Positions 1 through 7,946 of a stretch of DNA of 64,000 nucleotides are shown piece after piece. The translations under genes were made by a program, and so were the position numbers. Position 1 is the stretch's first letter. The number at the start of each line of letters is the position of its first letter. The stretch covers positions 1 through 64,000 of the forward strand of contig CAMAXZ010000004.1 of NCBI GenBank assembly GCA_945862325.1, written 5' to 3'. The notes beneath the pieces are model-generated. The model was given only the letters and a program-made list of their open reading frames with translations, searched no databases and had not been told where the DNA came from. Source of the stretch: Klebsiella pneumoniae (GTDB taxonomy: Bacteria; Myxococcota_A; UBA796; SXON01).

Positions 1-180
1 CGCGGTAGCCAGCCCCCGCCGACCCCGTCGGCGCGCGAGCCAGGCGGTAACGACCCAGGAACCACCATGCGTCATGGTGCCTCGGTCGTCGCCTCGGCTC
101 GGCCACGCGCACGACGTGGGGCGGCCGCAGCAGGGTGAGGTGCTTGCCGGGGATGCGGTGGACGTCGATGCACGCGCTCG
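1..180 (-). pseudogene. C-terminal fragment of a PKS/NRPS-type thioesterase (host, cut by prophage)
   Basis: Read leftward from the prophage end, one minus-strand frame is open with very high GC3 for about 40 codons. It contains a DVHRIPGKHLTLLRPPHV segment. This closely resembles the end of alpha/beta-hydrolase thioesterase domains of PKS/NRPS systems, where the His of the V-P-G-D-H-x-T-M-L motif is catalytic. After that motif the frame becomes Arg-rich and less gene-like, while another minus frame ends at a stop near 72, so a natural end or a small indel is possible. The upstream part of the gene is absent: the prophage begins immediately before this piece and the far side of the prophage is an unrelated gene. 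Confidence 0.45.
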
Positions 181-476
181 TGAACAGGAGGAGGGGGACT
201 AACCAGAAAACCGGCGCAGCCCCGCGATCGGGGCGGCAACCGAGGCAAGCCGGGCGGCAACCGGCCGCGCGCACACTGCGCGGCCTCGTCAGCCCAAGAA
301 GGTCCATCGCGCGCTCACGCGGCGCGCCCCGATCGGCCTTGGCAGTCTTGGCCTCGGGCCGAGGCCCCGGCTCGCGCGATGGCGACCAGCTCGTAGAGGA
401 CGCGTTCATGCGACAATCGCCCTACGGTGCGGCCCCACGCTGACGAGCACGTCGCCGTGCAAGATTGTCGGGTCGG
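181..476. repeat. Prophage left end: terminal inverted repeat and putative transposase sites
   Basis: Noncoding end of about 296 bp. TGAACAGG (181-188) and CTAACCAGAA (199-208) are repeated in inverted orientation at the right end (30275-30282 and 30256-30265), with a 10-nt versus 9-nt spacer. Further inward, GGGCGGCAACCG occurs twice 21 bp apart (231-242 and 252-263), about two helical turns. GCGACAATCGC (410-420) has an inverted copy at 30205-30215. A GCCCCG/CGGGGC hairpin lies at 219-234 and a 17-bp palindrome at 350-366; either could end the leftward operon. Transposase binding is inferred from position and repetition, not demonstrated. Confidence 0.7.
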
Positions 477-1406
477 TTACAGGCAGCGCACCTGCGCGAG
501 CGCGCGTTCGGCGAGGGCGCGGTCGCACACCTCACCGTAACAAGCGCGCAACCGCCGCGCGAGCCGCCGCGCGAGCCGAGTCTGGTCGGCGGCGCAGCCG
601 AGCAGTATCGCGCAGGCGAGTAGGTCGGCGCTCTCGATGCCGTCACCGAGGGCGCGCTCGACCAGGTCCGCGGCCATGTGCGCCTTGCCAGCGCGCGCCC
701 AGGTGACGACCCGGAGCGTCAGGAGCTGCGCGGTGGCGGCCGTTTCGGGCAGTCCGGCCGCGTCACGCTGACACAGAATCGCGAGGCCGTCGCGGATGTG
801 CAGGTCGCACGCATCGAGATCGCCGCGCGCGAGCGCCATGCGAGCCAGGTACGCGACGGGGACTGGGTCGAGCGGATCGTCGCGTCGCCGGAGATCCAAG
901 AGCCGCCGGTTGCGGGCCTCGGACCGCGCCGGGTCCGGTTGCGCGTGCACCAGGCATCCGGTGGTCACTGGCCTGATGCGGGACGCGCGTCGTCGAGCCC
1001 ACCTGGTGGGCTCCTCGTGCACGCGGTGCTGCCACTCCAGGTCAGGCGAGCGCCGGAAGAGGCGCAACAGCCATACGCGGTCCGGCTCGAGCATGATCAG
1101 CCCGCCGTCCGCGACCGGAGACGCCGCGAACGCGCGCAGGTCTCCATTCAGGCGCTCGTCTGCGTCGATCGACAGCACCCAGTCGCCCGTGGACAGGCTC
1201 AGCGCGTGGTTGCGGGCTGCGGCGAAGTCGTCGCACCAGTCGAAGCGACCCTCAACGACGCCGAACGGCCTCGTCCGCAGCATGGTGTCGTCCACGCTGC
1301 CCGTGTCGACGACCACGATCTCGTCCACACGACCGACGAGGCTCGCGAGACACGACTCGATCCTCGCCGCCTCGTCGCGCACGATCAGGCAGGCGCTGAT
1401 CCTCAC
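477..1406 (-). CDS. Family 2 glycosyltransferase, last gene of early operon
   Basis: About 309 aa from a GTG start whose first bases overlap the stop of the small gene upstream (GTGA). The N-terminal 100 residues carry the GT-A signature: I-V-R-D-E-A near the start, V-D-T-G-S, D-F-A-A-A-R-N-H, then the S-I-D-A-D-E metal-binding motif. The rest is Ala/Leu/Arg-rich helical sequence that may be TPR-like. A glycosyltransferase at the tip of a prophage is typical of lysogenic-conversion cargo that alters the host surface. Because it directly follows a Thr-rich collagen-like protein, it could instead glycosylate that fibre. Longer starts upstream exist in frame but run through the better-supported small gene. 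Enzyme class is secure; acceptor unknown. Confidence 0.8.
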   Translation of the reverse strand: MRISACLIVRDEAARIESCLASLVGRVDEIVVVDTGSVDDTMLRTRPFGVVEGRFDWCDDFAAARNHALSLSTGDWVLSIDADERLNGDLRAFAASPVADGGLIMLEPDRVWLLRLFRRSPDLEWQHRVHEEPTRWARRRASRIRPVTTGCLVHAQPDPARSEARNRRLLDLRRRDDPLDPVPVAYLARMALARGDLDACDLHIRDGLAILCQRDAAGLPETAATAQLLTLRVVTWARAGKAHMAADLVERALGDGIESADLLACAILLGCAADQTRLARRLARRLRACYGEVCDRALAERALAQVRCL

Positions 1407-1519
1407 TCCTCTGCCTGCCAATCGGGGCCAAGTGGCCACTCTCGGGTAACTCCGGGTGGATCCGAGGACAGCTGGACCCACGCCACCCCGGTGGCGGTGA
1501 TCCCGGCCGCCATCACCAT
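1403..1519 (-). CDS. Small single-span membrane protein
   Basis: A 38-residue frame beginning MVMAAGITATGVAWVQLSS: one hydrophobic helix followed by a short polar, acidic tail ending Q-A-E-E. An alternative GTG start lies three codons upstream (1528). Its TGA stop overlaps the GTG of the glycosyltransferase gene (GTGA), the coupling pattern seen throughout this operon, which is the main support for a real gene. No family recognised. It is one of three roughly 40-aa membrane proteins in the early operon; roles in superinfection exclusion, lysis or membrane anchoring are possible but unsupported. Confidence 0.5.
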   Translation of the reverse strand: MVMAAGITATGVAWVQLSSDPPGVTREWPLGPDWQAEE

Positions 1520-1572
1520 TGCCCGCACCCCGTCCGTAGAGCGCCACCTTGATCCAATCACTGGATGTGTCA

Positions 1573-2463
1573 TCATCCAAACACTCCATCACCCTCAGCG
1601 GCGCAAAACATAATCTGCGCACCACTGCCGACCTGGACGATGTACGGGCCGAGGTTGGTCGCGGCGGACGGCAGGTTGCTCGTCACGCCCAGCTCTGGCA
1701 CGGTGTCGAGGTTCGTCCCAGCGACCGCGATCTTGCAATAGACGCCCCCCGCGCTCAGGCGCACATATCCCCACCATTCGTCGGTGGTGGTGCAGGTCAC
1801 GCCTGTATCGACTGGCGTCGACAGCGCTGAGCCGTCGTGGCTGAATACGTGCCAGTTCGCACCGGCGAGCGCCCTGAGGCCGCACGTCGCCGTGGACGGC
1901 GTGTCGCCACCACCGACTCCGCCCGTACTGTACGAGATCCAGCTCCGCTTCGACGTCACCACCGGTGTGCCGACTCTGAACCACATTCTTGCATTGTGCC
2001 CCATTCGGGCGATGTTCAGGCTGGTGTTGTAGACGCCCGCCGTGGACGATGATGCTGTGATCCTCGTCCTGCGGACGGTGTCCGAGTTCGCGACGGCCGC
2101 CGTCCCTGCGATGGTGACGGGAAGACCCTCCGCAGAGAGCGATGCTCCTGCCGCTTGAAGGCGCCACACGCCACCGTAGATGGCGTTCTGCGCGGGTGCG
2201 CCCGTCGCGCCCGTCGCGCCCGTCGCGCCCGTCGCGCCCTGCGGGCCAGCAGGGCCAGTCGAGCCTGTCGGACCCTGCGGCCCGGTCGCGCCTTGCGGGC
2301 CCTGCGGCCCGGTCGCGCCTTGCGGGCCTGGTGCACCCTGCCCGAATCCGGTGTCCGCCGCCTGGGTGCGCAGGCGCACGGCCCGGCCGATCGCGTCGAA
2401 GTAGAGGTACGCCTCACCGGCTCGGGCTGGCGGCGCCGGGCGTTGAATCGCGCGCAGCTTCAT
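1573..2463 (-). CDS. Collagen-like fibre protein
   Basis: 296 aa. Residues 1-40 form a short N-terminal module. Residues 43-90 are 16 uninterrupted Gly-X-Y triplets (DNA 2194-2337), rich in GPQ and GAT and ending with four GAT repeats. The remaining 200 residues are a Ser/Thr/Gly-rich, probably beta-structured globular head with little charge. This plan (anchor, collagen stalk, C-terminal head) is common in phage tail fibres and spore or capsid filaments, so a trimeric receptor-binding or decoration fibre is likely. Its place is odd: it sits at the end of the leftward early operon, overlapping the helicase stop by 4 nt, while the late operon has no obvious tail fibre. Confidence 0.75.
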   Translation of the reverse strand: MKLRAIQRPAPPARAGEAYLYFDAIGRAVRLRTQAADTGFGQGAPGPQGATGPQGPQGATGPQGPTGSTGPAGPQGATGATGATGATGAPAQNAIYGGVWRLQAAGASLSAEGLPVTIAGTAAVANSDTVRRTRITASSSTAGVYNTSLNIARMGHNARMWFRVGTPVVTSKRSWISYSTGGVGGGDTPSTATCGLRALAGANWHVFSHDGSALSTPVDTGVTCTTTDEWWGYVRLSAGGVYCKIAVAGTNLDTVPELGVTSNLPSAATNLGPYIVQVGSGAQIMFCAAEGDGVFG

Positions 2464-3779
2464 GAGTACTCCCTGGTCGGAGCCAGGCCGGCAAACGCGC
2501 CGAACTGCCCCTGGAATGCGAGCTTCACCGTCCCCGTGTTGCCCGCGCGTTGCTTGGCGACGATGACCTCTGCGATCCCGCGATCGGCGGTGTCGGGATT
2601 GTAGACCTCGTCCCGGTAGATGAACGCGATCACGTCTGCGTCCTGCTCGATTGCGCCCGACTCTCGCAGATCGCTCGGCATCGGGCGTTTGTTGGGTCGC
2701 GCTTCGCAGCTGCGGTTCAGCTGGCTGAGCGCCACGACCGCCAGATCCAACTCCTTAGACAGCACCTTGAGGCCGCGCGAGATCTGCGCAATGACCTGCT
2801 CGCGATTCTCACGGCCCGAGCCGCCGGCCATCAGCTGGAGGTAGTCGACCACGATCAGGTGCAGATCGGGGTGCTGAGCCTTCAGGCGCCGCGCCTTACC
2901 GCGGAGCTCGCCGATCGTCAGTCCGGCCTGGTCGTCGATGTGGATGGGCAGCGGGCGCACTGCGGCGGACGCCTGAGCCAGTCGTCGCCAGTCCTCCTCG
3001 CGCATCTGGCCTGTCCGCATGCGCCCAGCATCCACGCGCCCTTCGGCGCTCAGGAGGCGGCCGACGAGCTCGCGCCGAGACATCTCCAGGGAGAAGATCC
3101 CGACCGAGCCCGTCTCCGCCGCACGCCGGGCCATGTTGAGCGCCAGCATCGTCTTGCCCATCGCTGGCCTCGCAGCCACGATGGTGAGTGTCGCGCGGTG
3201 CAGGCCGGCGAGCAGCGCGTCGAGATCGCCGAACCCCGTGGAGATCCCGGTCACGGCGCCGGGATGTTGGGCGCGCCTCTCGATCTCCGCGACGTGCTCC
3301 GCCACGACTGGGTCGACCAGGTGCCAGTCCGCTGCGCGCGCCATCCTGGCGACGCCCATCACCGCTGTCTCGGCGCGATCCAGCAGGGTCGCCGTGTCGA
3401 GCTCGCCAGCGCGGACGTCGCTCTCGATCTGGCGCGCCGCGGCGCGCAGCCGGCGTCGCAGGTCGACGTCGACCAGCTTGGCCGCGTACTCCCGCAGCAG
3501 CAGCGTGCTCGGGCACGCGGAGGGCAGCTCGGCGACGTAGGCGACACCGCCAAACGCCTCGCCGCCGCGCTGGGCGACCTCCTCGATCACCAGCGCCAGA
3601 TCTGGCGGCGTCCGCCGCTCGTCGAGCGCGCCGATGAGATCCCAGAGCGCCTGATGGTCGGCGCGCGAAAACGCTGTGCCGTCGAGGATCTCGCGCACCG
3701 CCGCGACCTGCGACGGGTCGACCAGCAGCCCTCCGAGCAGCACCCGCTCGAGCTGCCATGCCGGCGCGCGCTCAGACAT
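2460..3779 (-). CDS. dnaB: DnaB-type replicative helicase
   Basis: 439 aa, matching a full-length two-domain DnaB. The N-terminal helical domain spans about residues 5-105. The RecA-like domain begins near 175, with Walker A A-R-P-A-M-G-K-T at 203-210, S-L-E-M-S at 230-234 and Walker B V-D-Y-L-Q-L-M at 311-317, followed by the Q-L-N-R-S and [11 protein letters not shown] motifs near the C-terminus. It should unwind DNA ahead of the replisome at transposition-generated forks. Mu itself recruits host DnaB, so an own helicase is unusual. It overlaps the fibre gene downstream (4 nt) and the small membrane gene upstream (8 nt). Confidence 0.93.
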   Translation of the reverse strand: MSERAPAWQLERVLLGGLLVDPSQVAAVREILDGTAFSRADHQALWDLIGALDERRTPPDLALVIEEVAQRGGEAFGGVAYVAELPSACPSTLLLREYAAKLVDVDLRRRLRAAARQIESDVRAGELDTATLLDRAETAVMGVARMARAADWHLVDPVVAEHVAEIERRAQHPGAVTGISTGFGDLDALLAGLHRATLTIVAARPAMGKTMLALNMARRAAETGSVGIFSLEMSRRELVGRLLSAEGRVDAGRMRTGQMREEDWRRLAQASAAVRPLPIHIDDQAGLTIGELRGKARRLKAQHPDLHLIVVDYLQLMAGGSGRENREQVIAQISRGLKVLSKELDLAVVALSQLNRSCEARPNKRPMPSDLRESGAIEQDADVIAFIYRDEVYNPDTADRGIAEVIVAKQRAGNTGTVKLAFQGQFGAFAGLAPTREYS

Positions 3780-3903
3780 GCGTCCGCTCGATACGATCGG
3801 CGATGAGGGCGCCCACGAAAGCGCCGATGCACATGTAGATCCCCGCCATCATCAGCACGGCGCTGGGGCCGCGCACGGCGGCCGCCGCCAACCGCCGGAT
3901 CAT
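3772..3903 (-). CDS. Small membrane protein (43 aa)
   Basis: Begins MIRRLAAAAVRGPSAV and continues into a hydrophobic helix of about 20 residues, then a charged end D-R-I-E-R-T-H-V. Positive residues at the N-terminus predict N-in topology. Its ATG overlaps the upstream stop (ATGA) and its stop overlaps the helicase start by 8 nt, supporting translation as part of the coupled operon. No family recognised. Confidence 0.6.
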   Translation of the reverse strand: MIRRLAAAAVRGPSAVLMMAGIYMCIGAFVGALIADRIERTHV

Positions 3904-4241
3904 GTCGTCACCGGCACGATCAGGCCATCCCAGTCGAGCACGCGGTCGAGCATGGGCGGCTGCAGCTCGAACTGCCCCGTCCGTCGCAGCAGCTCGACCA
4001 TGACGACCGCACGAGCGCGCAGGACGGTGTCCGGCAAACCCGCAACGGGCGTGGCATCGCCGTCGAGATCCCGTAGGTGTACCGCCAGCAGGATGGCTGT
4101 TTTGAGGTTCGTCACGGCGCGGTGGATCTCGAGCAGCGTGTCGACAGGCAGACCCTGCAGCCACTCCCGCGACGATGCGTCATGCTCGGTGGGTCCAAAC
4201 ATCCCGGACGTCCAGACGGTAGTCACACCCTGGTCGCTCAT
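3900..4241 (-). CDS. Hypothetical phage protein (113 aa)
   Basis: A soluble, mostly helical protein without a recognised domain. The middle (L-P-V-D-T-L-L-E-I-H-R-A-V-T-N-L-K-T-A-I-L-L-A-V) suggests an amphipathic helix bundle. It starts with ATG overlapping the upstream stop and ends overlapping the next gene's start, so it is firmly embedded in the operon. The unusual N-terminus is Thr/Gly-rich. A function in replication is suggested only by its neighbours (coiled-coil protein upstream, DnaB helicase two genes downstream). Confidence 0.6.
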   Translation of the reverse strand: MSDQGVTTVWTSGMFGPTEHDASSREWLQGLPVDTLLEIHRAVTNLKTAILLAVHLRDLDGDATPVAGLPDTVLRARAVVMVELLRRTGQFELQPPMLDRVLDWDGLIVPVTT

Positions 4242-4876
4242 CGCAGCGCCTCCTCGAGCAGCACCGCCGCAGAGATGCGGTGGGCCCGCGCCTTCGTCAG
4301 GGCGTCCCAGCGTCGCTCCAGGTCAGCCTCGGTGATCGAATGCGGGGCGCCGCGCGCGCCCTCGGGCTCGGCCCGCAGCCGCTCGTTCTCGGCCCGCAGC
4401 CGCTCGTTCTCGGCTCGCAGTTGCTCGTTCTCGGCTCGCAGCCGGTAGTCGGCCGAACCGGTCGTGCTCTGCGTGGCGTCCGCGCGCAGCTCGTGTTTCT
4501 TGAACTCGTAGAAGTAGGTCTTCGCCGTGTGGACGGATTTCCCTGTTTCGCGCGCAATCGCGTCGAACAGATCGCCGGCGGTCGACTCGGTCAGGCTCGT
4601 CGCGCCCCGCTCGCGAAGCAGCGCCAGTGCGGCGACAGGGATACTTTCAAACGAAATCGGCATGGTGGTGTCCTCGGGTGATGTCGCGGCGATCCACGAC
4701 GGTGTGGTGAGGGGTTGGTCCGGGCGGCCAATCGCATGCGGCCGCATCAGTCCGAGCGCCTCGGCCAGCCCGCGGTGGTTCACGCACAGGTAGGTGTACG
4801 AGGGCGTCGCGCCTTGAAAGATCGTGGCGCGCTCGACGGTGAGCGCCCGGCAGCCGATGCGGGAGCACGCTCTCAT
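4238..4876 (-). CDS. Helical DNA-binding-like protein with heptad coiled coil
   Basis: One open frame of 212 aa from an ATG that overlaps the upstream stop. The first 70 residues include a Cys pair and a Y-T-Y-L-C-V-N-H segment. A second good start at 4663 (GAGGA six bases upstream) would give a 141-aa protein, so two products or two genes fused in frame are possible. The second half starts with a helical domain resembling a regulatory HTH fold, then three perfect seven-residue repeats of L-R-A-E-N-E-[QR], an ideal leucine-asparagine coiled coil for dimerisation. The DNA repeat unit is 21 bp (about 4379-4441). Function unknown. Confidence 0.6.
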   Translation of the reverse strand: MRACSRIGCRALTVERATIFQGATPSYTYLCVNHRGLAEALGLMRPHAIGRPDQPLTTPSWIAATSPEDTTMPISFESIPVAALALLRERGATSLTESTAGDLFDAIARETGKSVHTAKTYFYEFKKHELRADATQSTTGSADYRLRAENEQLRAENERLRAENERLRAEPEGARGAPHSITEADLERRWDALTKARAHRISAAVLLEEALR

Positions 4877-5055
4877 CGCCGCCCCCAACTCGCGAGCTGC
4901 TCGCGGCAGAAGTGTCGGCCGGTGTGGTCGTGTGGAAGGCTGCACGTCCAGCCGCCGGGCGTGACAGCATCGCAGGAGCGCGGTGCGGGTGGCGGCGCTG
5001 CGGTCTGCACGCCGCGGATGGTGTCGCACGCGGGCCGCAGGGGGATGACGTTCAC
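4873..5055 (-). CDS. Small Cys/His protein (60 aa)
   Basis: Starts at GTG overlapping the GemA stop (GTGA) and ends overlapping the next ATG (ATGA). It has four Cys (positions 10, 28, 38 and 50) and an H-D-H-T-G-R-H-F-C cluster that could bind zinc. C-S-L-P-H-D-H-T-G-R-H resembles short phage and actinobacterial proteins with that cluster, but I cannot name a family. The tight couplings on both sides make it a likely real gene despite its size. Confidence 0.55.
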   Translation of the reverse strand: MNVIPLRPACDTIRGVQTAAPPPAPRSCDAVTPGGWTCSLPHDHTGRHFCREQLASWGRR

Positions 5056-5675
5056 GCATTCTCCTTCAGCTGGAGCTCGAGTTCCGCGACCTTGGCCAAT
5101 CGGGCAGTGGTGAGCACCGGCGCCAGGGTCTCCGTGCGCTCGCCCTCGGAGAAACGCCGCAGCAGGTCGGCGACGAACGCGCGCTGCCACGGATCCAGCT
5201 CCGGGCGCCCGTGCAGCGCCTGGACGCGCCGCCAGACTTCGATGGGCGACACGCGCCGCAGGATCATCGCTTTGAGCGCCTCGATGAGGCCGGCGGCGTC
5301 CGCGCTGTTGCGCGGGTACACGACTTGGGCGCCGAACTGGCGCACGCAGAACGCCCGCTGCTGACGCAGCCCCCAGCCCAGCTGGCACCAGAGGTCCGCG
5401 ATGAGGTCGGACTGGGCGCGGGTGACCTCTCCGTCCTGGATGGCATCGCCGGACTTGCGGACCCGCGCCACGCGGGCCTCCAGATCCGCAATCACCGCGG
5501 CCGCCTGCCGCATCGTCAACCGCGTCGTGCTCTCCTGCCCGGTCAGCCTCCGGACGAGGGGGCGCAAGATGTCGCCCTCCACATCCTCGCGTGCCAGACC
5601 GGTCACGCGCTGGAGCTCCCCAACCAGGATCCAGATCCGAGCGCTCTGTGTCGGCGTGCGAAGCGGATCAGCCAC
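5052..5675 (-). CDS. gemA: GemA-like regulatory protein (DUF1018, Mu gp16)
   Basis: 207 aa from GTG at 5675, which overlaps the upstream gene by 8 nt. The N-terminal half reads I-W-I-L-V-G-E-L ... L-R-P-L-V-R-R-L-T-G-Q-E-S-T-T-R-L-T. This matches the GemA/DUF1018 pattern (short helix, L-[RL]-R-[LR]-[VT]-G, then S-xx-x-L-[ST]). The C-terminal half adds a second helical domain with W-C-Q-L-G-W and a mostly basic tail. In Mu, GemA modulates host gene expression and is found almost only in transposable phages, so it is a good lineage marker here. Confidence 0.8.
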   Translation of the reverse strand: MADPLRTPTQSARIWILVGELQRVTGLAREDVEGDILRPLVRRLTGQESTTRLTMRQAAAVIADLEARVARVRKSGDAIQDGEVTRAQSDLIADLWCQLGWGLRQQRAFCVRQFGAQVVYPRNSADAAGLIEALKAMILRRVSPIEVWRRVQALHGRPELDPWQRAFVADLLRRFSEGERTETLAPVLTTARLAKVAELELQLKENA

Positions 5676-6087
5676 GTCCGGCCTCCCAGAGCCGAACTTG
5701 GCCGCGCAGAGCCTCGAGCTCGGGCCGCGCGCGCGGATCAAACGCCCGAGCCCTCGCCAGGATCTTCAGTGCCCGCCCGCGGAGCGCTTGGCGGTTTTCC
5801 GCGCGCTCGGCCTCCGTCTCGACCATGTACCAGCCCGATGGCCGACCGTAGGACGTGCCGATCGGGAGGCCGGCCTCGATCAGGCTGGCGACCAGATCCT
5901 GCGTCTCACGCGCCGGGATGCCGACGGCGCGCGCCACCTCGGCGACCGGGATCGCGTTGGCCTTGCCCGGCCGGGCGATGATCTGGGCGATGACGCGGCG
6001 CTGATCCAGCGACAGTGCGTCGAGTCGGGCGGTGTCCAAGAGGCCTCCAGGGGATGGGTGCGCGTCATCGCGCGGGGCCGGCGTCAT
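5668..6087 (-). CDS. Winged-helix phage protein
   Basis: 139 aa from ATG at 6087; an earlier in-frame extension is Arg-rich shadow sequence and was dropped. Residues about 20-75 form a winged helix-turn-helix (D-Q-R-R-V-I-A-Q-I-I, V-A-E-V-A-R-A-V-G-I-P-A-R-E-T-Q-D-L-V, then a G-T-S-Y-G-R-P-S-G-W-Y wing). The C-terminal 50 residues are a basic helix. Similar small winged-helix proteins accompany GemA and Gam in transposable phages. It probably regulates early transcription or assists replication; the target is unknown. Confidence 0.6.
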   Translation of the reverse strand: MTPAPRDDAHPSPGGLLDTARLDALSLDQRRVIAQIIARPGKANAIPVAEVARAVGIPARETQDLVASLIEAGLPIGTSYGRPSGWYMVETEAERAENRQALRGRALKILARARAFDPRARPELEALRGQVRLWEAGRG

Positions 6088-6110
6088 CGCCGGATTGGGG
6101 GATTGGGCGG

Positions 6111-6305
6111 TCAGGCGGGATTGGGATCCAGGACGATCCGGGCGAGAGACAGGGCGCGTTCGGCCTCGAGCAGCTGCTCGAGGCGCGCGAGGAGATCGGG
6201 CCCATCGGGAAGGGTGGCGGCGAGGGCGCGGACGACGACGACGAGGCGCTCGGGCGCGCCCTCGAAGCGCACAACGCGAGCGGTGCGAGCGGTGCGGCGC
6301 CTCAT
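6111..6305 (-). CDS. Small hypothetical phage protein (64 aa)
   Basis: Starts with ATG overlapping the upstream stop (ATGA at 6302-6305). It begins MRRRTARTARVV and continues as an amphipathic helical segment ending in D-P-N-P-A. The basic N-terminus suggests nucleic-acid contact but no domain is recognisable. Support comes from position, coupling and clean high-GC3 codon use. Confidence 0.5.
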   Translation of the reverse strand: MRRRTARTARVVRFEGAPERLVVVVRALAATLPDGPDLLARLEQLLEAERALSLARIVLDPNPA

Positions 6306-6565
6306 CGGATGGCCCTGCGGCGTTGCGTGCGACCCCAGTGGCGCCGGATGACCCTCGCCACACGGGACAGGGAGACCTCCATCTGGCGGTGGTCGAGCAC
6401 CCTGACGTCGCCGCCGAGATCGTCGACGCGCCACACGTGCGCCCGCAGCAGGCCGCACAGCCACAGGTCGTCCGGCAGTGATGGCCGACGTCCAGCCGGG
6501 GCCCGGCCGTAGTCGAGCGCGACCTGGCGATCCTCGACAGCCTGGGTGTGTCGATGGTGGGTCAC
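6302..6565 (-). CDS. Hypothetical phage protein (87 aa)
   Basis: Starts at GTG overlapping the Gam stop (GTGA) and reads V-T-H-H-R-H-T-Q. Trp-rich in the middle (D-D-L-W-L-C-G-L, H-V-W-R-V-D-D-L-G-G-D-V), ending in a strongly basic tail. It resembles small phage proteins of unknown function that follow Gam. No catalytic motif is visible. Confidence 0.55.
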   Translation of the reverse strand: MTHHRHTQAVEDRQVALDYGRAPAGRRPSLPDDLWLCGLLRAHVWRVDDLGGDVRVLDHRQMEVSLSRVARVIRRHWGRTQRRRAIR

Positions 6566-7083
6566 GGCGCACCACGCGGCGCCGCCGCCGGCGTGGTGAT
6601 GGGCGACGCGAAAACGGACTCCGTCCGCACGCGACACAGCCCGATGAGGCTGAGCTCACGATCGGAGAGCTCATCGAGCCGGGCCCGAACAACGCGCTCG
6701 ACGGTCTCGATGCAAAATCCGTGTCCGCGCGCCCGGAGGACAGGGATCATCGCGTCGAGCTCGGCCTGCGTGACGCCGCCCCCCGCGCTCGTCGACAAGC
6801 GCGGGGCTCCCGAGCGCAGCCCGACCTTGCCGCCGCTCAGCTCGATGCTGCGCGCCGGCTTGCCCCGCCGATCGACCATCTCGCCCTGATGCTCGACGAC
6901 CCACGCGGACAGCGCGGCAAACAGGCTCTCCCGCTCTCGCTCGATCGGGTCGAGCAGCACCTGCAGCTCTCGCCGGATCTCAGAGATCCGCGCCTCGGCG
7001 ACGCTGCTCAGCCGCTCGGCGCGGGCGTCCAGCTGCGCCATCGCATGCAGGGCCTGGTCGGCCTCATCCCACGACCGGATCAC
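6562..7083 (-). CDS. gam: Gam-like host-nuclease inhibitor
   Basis: 173 aa from GTG overlapping the ATPase stop; Mu Gam has almost the same length. The first half is a long helix (residues about 10-60), then F-A-A-L-S-A-W-V-V-E-H-Q-G-E, a conserved turn, L-S-G-G-K-V-G-L-R-S-G-A-P-R-L-S beta sequence, and a helical end. This matches the Gam order helix, W-xxx-[NH]-R/Q-[DG]-E-L, V-xx-R-xx-P-P. Mu Gam is a Ku-like protein that binds linear DNA ends and blocks RecBCD-type exonucleases, protecting infecting DNA. Its place after the transposition ATPase agrees with the Mu order A-B-...-gam. Confidence 0.82.
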   Translation of the reverse strand: MIRSWDEADQALHAMAQLDARAERLSSVAEARISEIRRELQVLLDPIERERESLFAALSAWVVEHQGEMVDRRGKPARSIELSGGKVGLRSGAPRLSTSAGGGVTQAELDAMIPVLRARGHGFCIETVERVVRARLDELSDRELSLIGLCRVRTESVFASPITTPAAAPRGAP

Positions 7084-7913
7084 GACGCGCCCCCGGCCGC
7101 GCGGACGTGTGCCGCCGTGACGCGCCGGTCGCTCACCGCGTGAGCGTTCGTCAGGGCTGCAGCGGCGGTGTTGTTGATCCACAGCGGAAAGCGCGCACTG
7201 AGTGCGATCGCGGAGATCGCCGCGTCATCGAAGACCTCCGACAGCTCCGCGCCCACACGCTTGAGCCGCCACGCCAGGTAGTCGCGCACCTCGTTGGCTC
7301 GGTACGGGCGCAGCTCCAGGATCTCCGTGCGCCCGCCGACCTCGGCCAGCGCCGGATCGCTCCGCAGGCGCGCCGCGAGCAGGGGCTGGCCGACCATGAT
7401 GACGGCGAGCTGGCGAAAGAGCGTGTGGCTGTCCCAGAGGTGCTTGACTGCCAGGAGGCCCTGGATGCTGAGGTGGTGCGCCTCGTCGATCACGAGGACC
7501 GGGTACTCGCCCTCCTCCTGGCGCTCGCGGAGGGTGGTGCGCAGGAGATCCGAGCGAGCCTCCGCGGAGTAGCTCGCGGTCTCCCTCTTGAGCAGGTCGC
7601 GCAGGATGGCGATGCCGAGCACCGTGTGCGTGATCTTCCGGCGGTCCTCGATCGCCGGCGAGATGAGTCGGATCTTCTGCTGGCGGGCGCATCGCCCCCA
7701 GAGCCTCCGCGTGATCGTGCTCTTGCCCGCGCCAGCCGGCCCCGTCAGCGCGACGATCCCCCGTCGGCGAATCGCGGTCTCTAGGCGCGTCTCGAACGCG
7801 ACCAGAGTGCCCGGCAGGTGCATCTCGTCGGGTGTCGCCGGCGGCGCGAACGGGTCGTCCCGCAGGCCGAAGTGTTTGATCGTTGCTGGATCCAGAGTCT
7901 CGAGTGTGTGCAT
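7080..7913 (-). CDS. MuB/ExeA-like AAA ATPase (target-DNA activator)
   Basis: 277 aa. The N-terminus H-F-G-L-R-D-D-P-F-A-P-P is the F-G-L-xx-x-P-F motif of ExeA/TniB-type ATPases. Walker A G-P-A-G-A-G-K-S lies at 58-65 and Walker B L-V-I-D-E-A-H-H at 140-147. A C-terminal lid/HTH region ends with H-V-R-A-A-G-G-A-S. By analogy with MuB it should bind target DNA with ATP, recruit the transposase and stimulate strand transfer. It follows the transposase by 33 nt and overlaps gam (GTGA). The sequence is closer in style to the ExeA-like ATPases I recall from BcepMu-type phages than to Mu's own MuB. Confidence 0.88.
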   Translation of the reverse strand: MHTLETLDPATIKHFGLRDDPFAPPATPDEMHLPGTLVAFETRLETAIRRRGIVALTGPAGAGKSTITRRLWGRCARQQKIRLISPAIEDRRKITHTVLGIAILRDLLKRETASYSAEARSDLLRTTLRERQEEGEYPVLVIDEAHHLSIQGLLAVKHLWDSHTLFRQLAVIMVGQPLLAARLRSDPALAEVGGRTEILELRPYRANEVRDYLAWRLKRVGAELSEVFDDAAISAIALSARFPLWINNTAAAALTNAHAVSDRRVTAAHVRAAGGAS

Positions 7914-7946
7914 GCGTCCTCCTGAGTGTGTTCGCGGCCGGGTGCG

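Noticed and set aside
477..1625. Longer glycosyltransferase start upstream of 1406
   Set aside because: Would overlap the fibre gene and a coupled small gene; the GT-A fold starts right after 1406.
2194..2337. Repeats in minus-strand GC-rich block
   Set aside because: Explained by Gly-X-Y codons of the collagen-like protein, not an independent repeat element.
4379..4441. Short tandem repeats considered as a CRISPR
   Set aside because: 21-bp units without spacers that encode heptads of a coiled coil in frame.
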